DNA of 57,700 nucleotides from Candidatus Stoquefichus massiliensis AP9 (GTDB taxonomy: Bacteria; Bacillota_I; Bacilli_A; Erysipelotrichales; Coprobacillaceae), in NCBI RefSeq assembly GCF_000455285.1, contig NZ_HG005285.1, positions 57,217-114,916 of the forward strand, given 5' to 3'. The notes below the pieces were generated by a model. It worked only from the letters and a program-made list of their open reading frames with translations, had not been told where the DNA came from and did not search any database. Position 1 is the first letter of the stretch; each line of letters opens with the position of its first letter. Shown here piece after piece: positions 56,842 through 57,700 of this stretch. The position numbers and the translations under genes are program-made.

Positions 56842-57700
56842 CTATAACATATCTTTAATAATAAAATTAATACTTTTTTGATTTCTAAATTCATTAATAC
56901 TTAATGTCCCTATTAAATTCACTATTTTTTGATTTTGTAATTGTTCAAAAAGATCCCCATGCTGAAAATATAAAGCAGATAGTTTTACTTTAGAAAAAAG
57001 AATATCTAACTTTAAATGCTTACCTTGACTTAATTGATAAAGTTTTTCAACTGGAGCATCTTTTAATAAATATAATGGTTCCTCATTACTCATTCCAAAA
57101 GGTTCTAACAAAGATAATGATTCAATATTATCAATACTTAAATCATTCTCATCAATTAACAAAACAGAAGCTGTTGACTGAAGATTAACATCCTTTAATT
57201 TTTCTTCAATACAATGATAAACAGTCTCAAAATGTTTTTCATCAATGGTAAATCCACCTGCTAAAGAATGCCCTCCATAAGCTACAAAATGTTCACTATG
57301 AGAAGTAAAGAATTCATGTAATGAAAAACCCTCAACACTTCTTGCACTTCCCTTATAAATTCCTGCTTTCTTATCATAATGCATAACAAAACTAGGTTTC
57401 TCATATGTTCGTGTATATTTTCCAGCAATCAATCCAACCAATCCTTCATGAACATCTTCACTTGCCCAATATAAAAATTCATCATTCATATTTGTTTGTG
57501 CCAAAGTATATTGCTCATTTGTTAATGTTTGACGTTTAGTATTAATTTGCGTCGCTAACTGTGACACTTTCATCATCAGTTCGCTCGGCGCATTCTTGAG
57601 AAAATATTTCACAAGTACATTAGGATTACATAATTCAGGTAATCGTCCAAATGAATTAATTTTTGGTGCAATAGTAAAGCCAATCGTTGTTGTTGTGTAG
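56842..57700 (-). CDS. recJ: Single-stranded-DNA exonuclease RecJ, C-terminal part
   Basis: The frame is open to the right edge, so only about 286 residues are visible. It begins in the window with TTTTIGFTIAPKINSFGRLP, the conserved RecJ region, followed by the DHHA1 domain with EGLVGLIAGKYTRTYEKPSF and FVAYGGHSLAGGFTID (GGH motif) and the C-terminal OB-like part. The DHH motifs lie off the edge. RecJ degrades ssDNA 5' to 3' in repair. The recJ-apt-rel order is conserved in Firmicutes. Confidence 0.93.
   Translation of the reverse strand, partial: YTTTTIGFTIAPKINSFGRLPELCNPNVLVKYFLKNAPSELMMKVSQLATQINTKRQTLTNEQYTLAQTNMNDEFLYWASEDVHEGLVGLIAGKYTRTYEKPSFVMHYDKKAGIYKGSARSVEGFSLHEFFTSHSEHFVAYGGHSLAGGFTIDEKHFETVYHCIEEKLKDVNLQSTASVLLIDENDLSIDNIESLSLLEPFGMSNEEPLYLLKDAPVEKLYQLSQGKHLKLDILFSKVKLSALYFQHGDLFEQLQNQKIVNLIGTLSINEFRNQKSINFIIKDML

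Overview
The window is low-GC, roughly one third G+C by eye, with TAA-rich stops and strong AGGAGG-type ribosome binding sites. Its housekeeping blocks are in Firmicutes order: pcrA-ligA-camS-gatCAB, murC-ytxG-ytxH-ccpA, truB-ribF, recJ-apt-rel-...-hisS-aspS, plus two T-box leaders. Together with the decayed nuclease and the giant SpaA-repeat protein, this suggests a gut member of the Erysipelotrichia (Coprobacillus/Catenibacterium/Faecalibacillus-like). The class assignment is inference. Trp codons I checked are TGG, and TGA is a normal stop.

Layout, almost all on the minus strand. (1) 1-9561: a giant Sec-exported surface protein with about 20 SpaA/CnaB-like repeats, whose C-terminus lies off the left edge. 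It is encoded immediately downstream of, and probably co-transcribed with, a BTAD (SARP-type) regulator that ends in a degenerate GGDEF-like domain. (2) 9781-14276: a compact type IV filament operon with a transglutaminase-like lipoprotein, GspF/PilC, four small single-span (pseudo)pilin-like proteins and a PilT-type ATPase. No PilB-type ATPase and no canonical major pilin are present. (3) 14383-21074: accessory metabolism, with a MerR-like regulator coupled to an MFS carrier, a GNAT-amidohydrolase-LysR cluster, a plus-strand NagB-like sugar-phosphate enzyme and an MBL-fold hydrolase. (4) 21415-23350: a Y-family polymerase with a YolD-like partner, behind a striking 13-bp inverted repeat at its promoter. 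(5) 23691-34810: rlmD, a membrane protein, gatBAC, camS, ligA and pcrA.

(6) 34983-41600: a ROK-family kinase or regulator (plus strand), a Na/Pi cotransporter, ribF, truB, a tandem-FKBP lipoprotein, and tyrS under a Tyr T-box. (7) 41630-42959: a graveyard with a decayed PD-(D/E)XK (Rpn-like) nuclease and a decayed membrane protein gene. (8) 43063-49274: a ClC channel, ccpA, ytxH, ytxG, murC, a small plus-strand hydrophilic protein gene and an M24 peptidase. (9) 49252-57700: aspS and hisS under a T-box whose specifier reads GAC or CAC, a degenerate stretch with a 38-codon ORF, then ndk, rel, apt and the 3' part of recJ, which runs off the right edge.

How the parts fit: the left 14 kb looks like a surface-interaction island (giant adhesin, dedicated regulator, reduced pilus machine). 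The rest is core translation (amidotransferase, two synthetase leaders), DNA repair, cell wall and stringent-response functions. I saw no tRNA or rRNA genes, CRISPR array, intact transposon or prophage.
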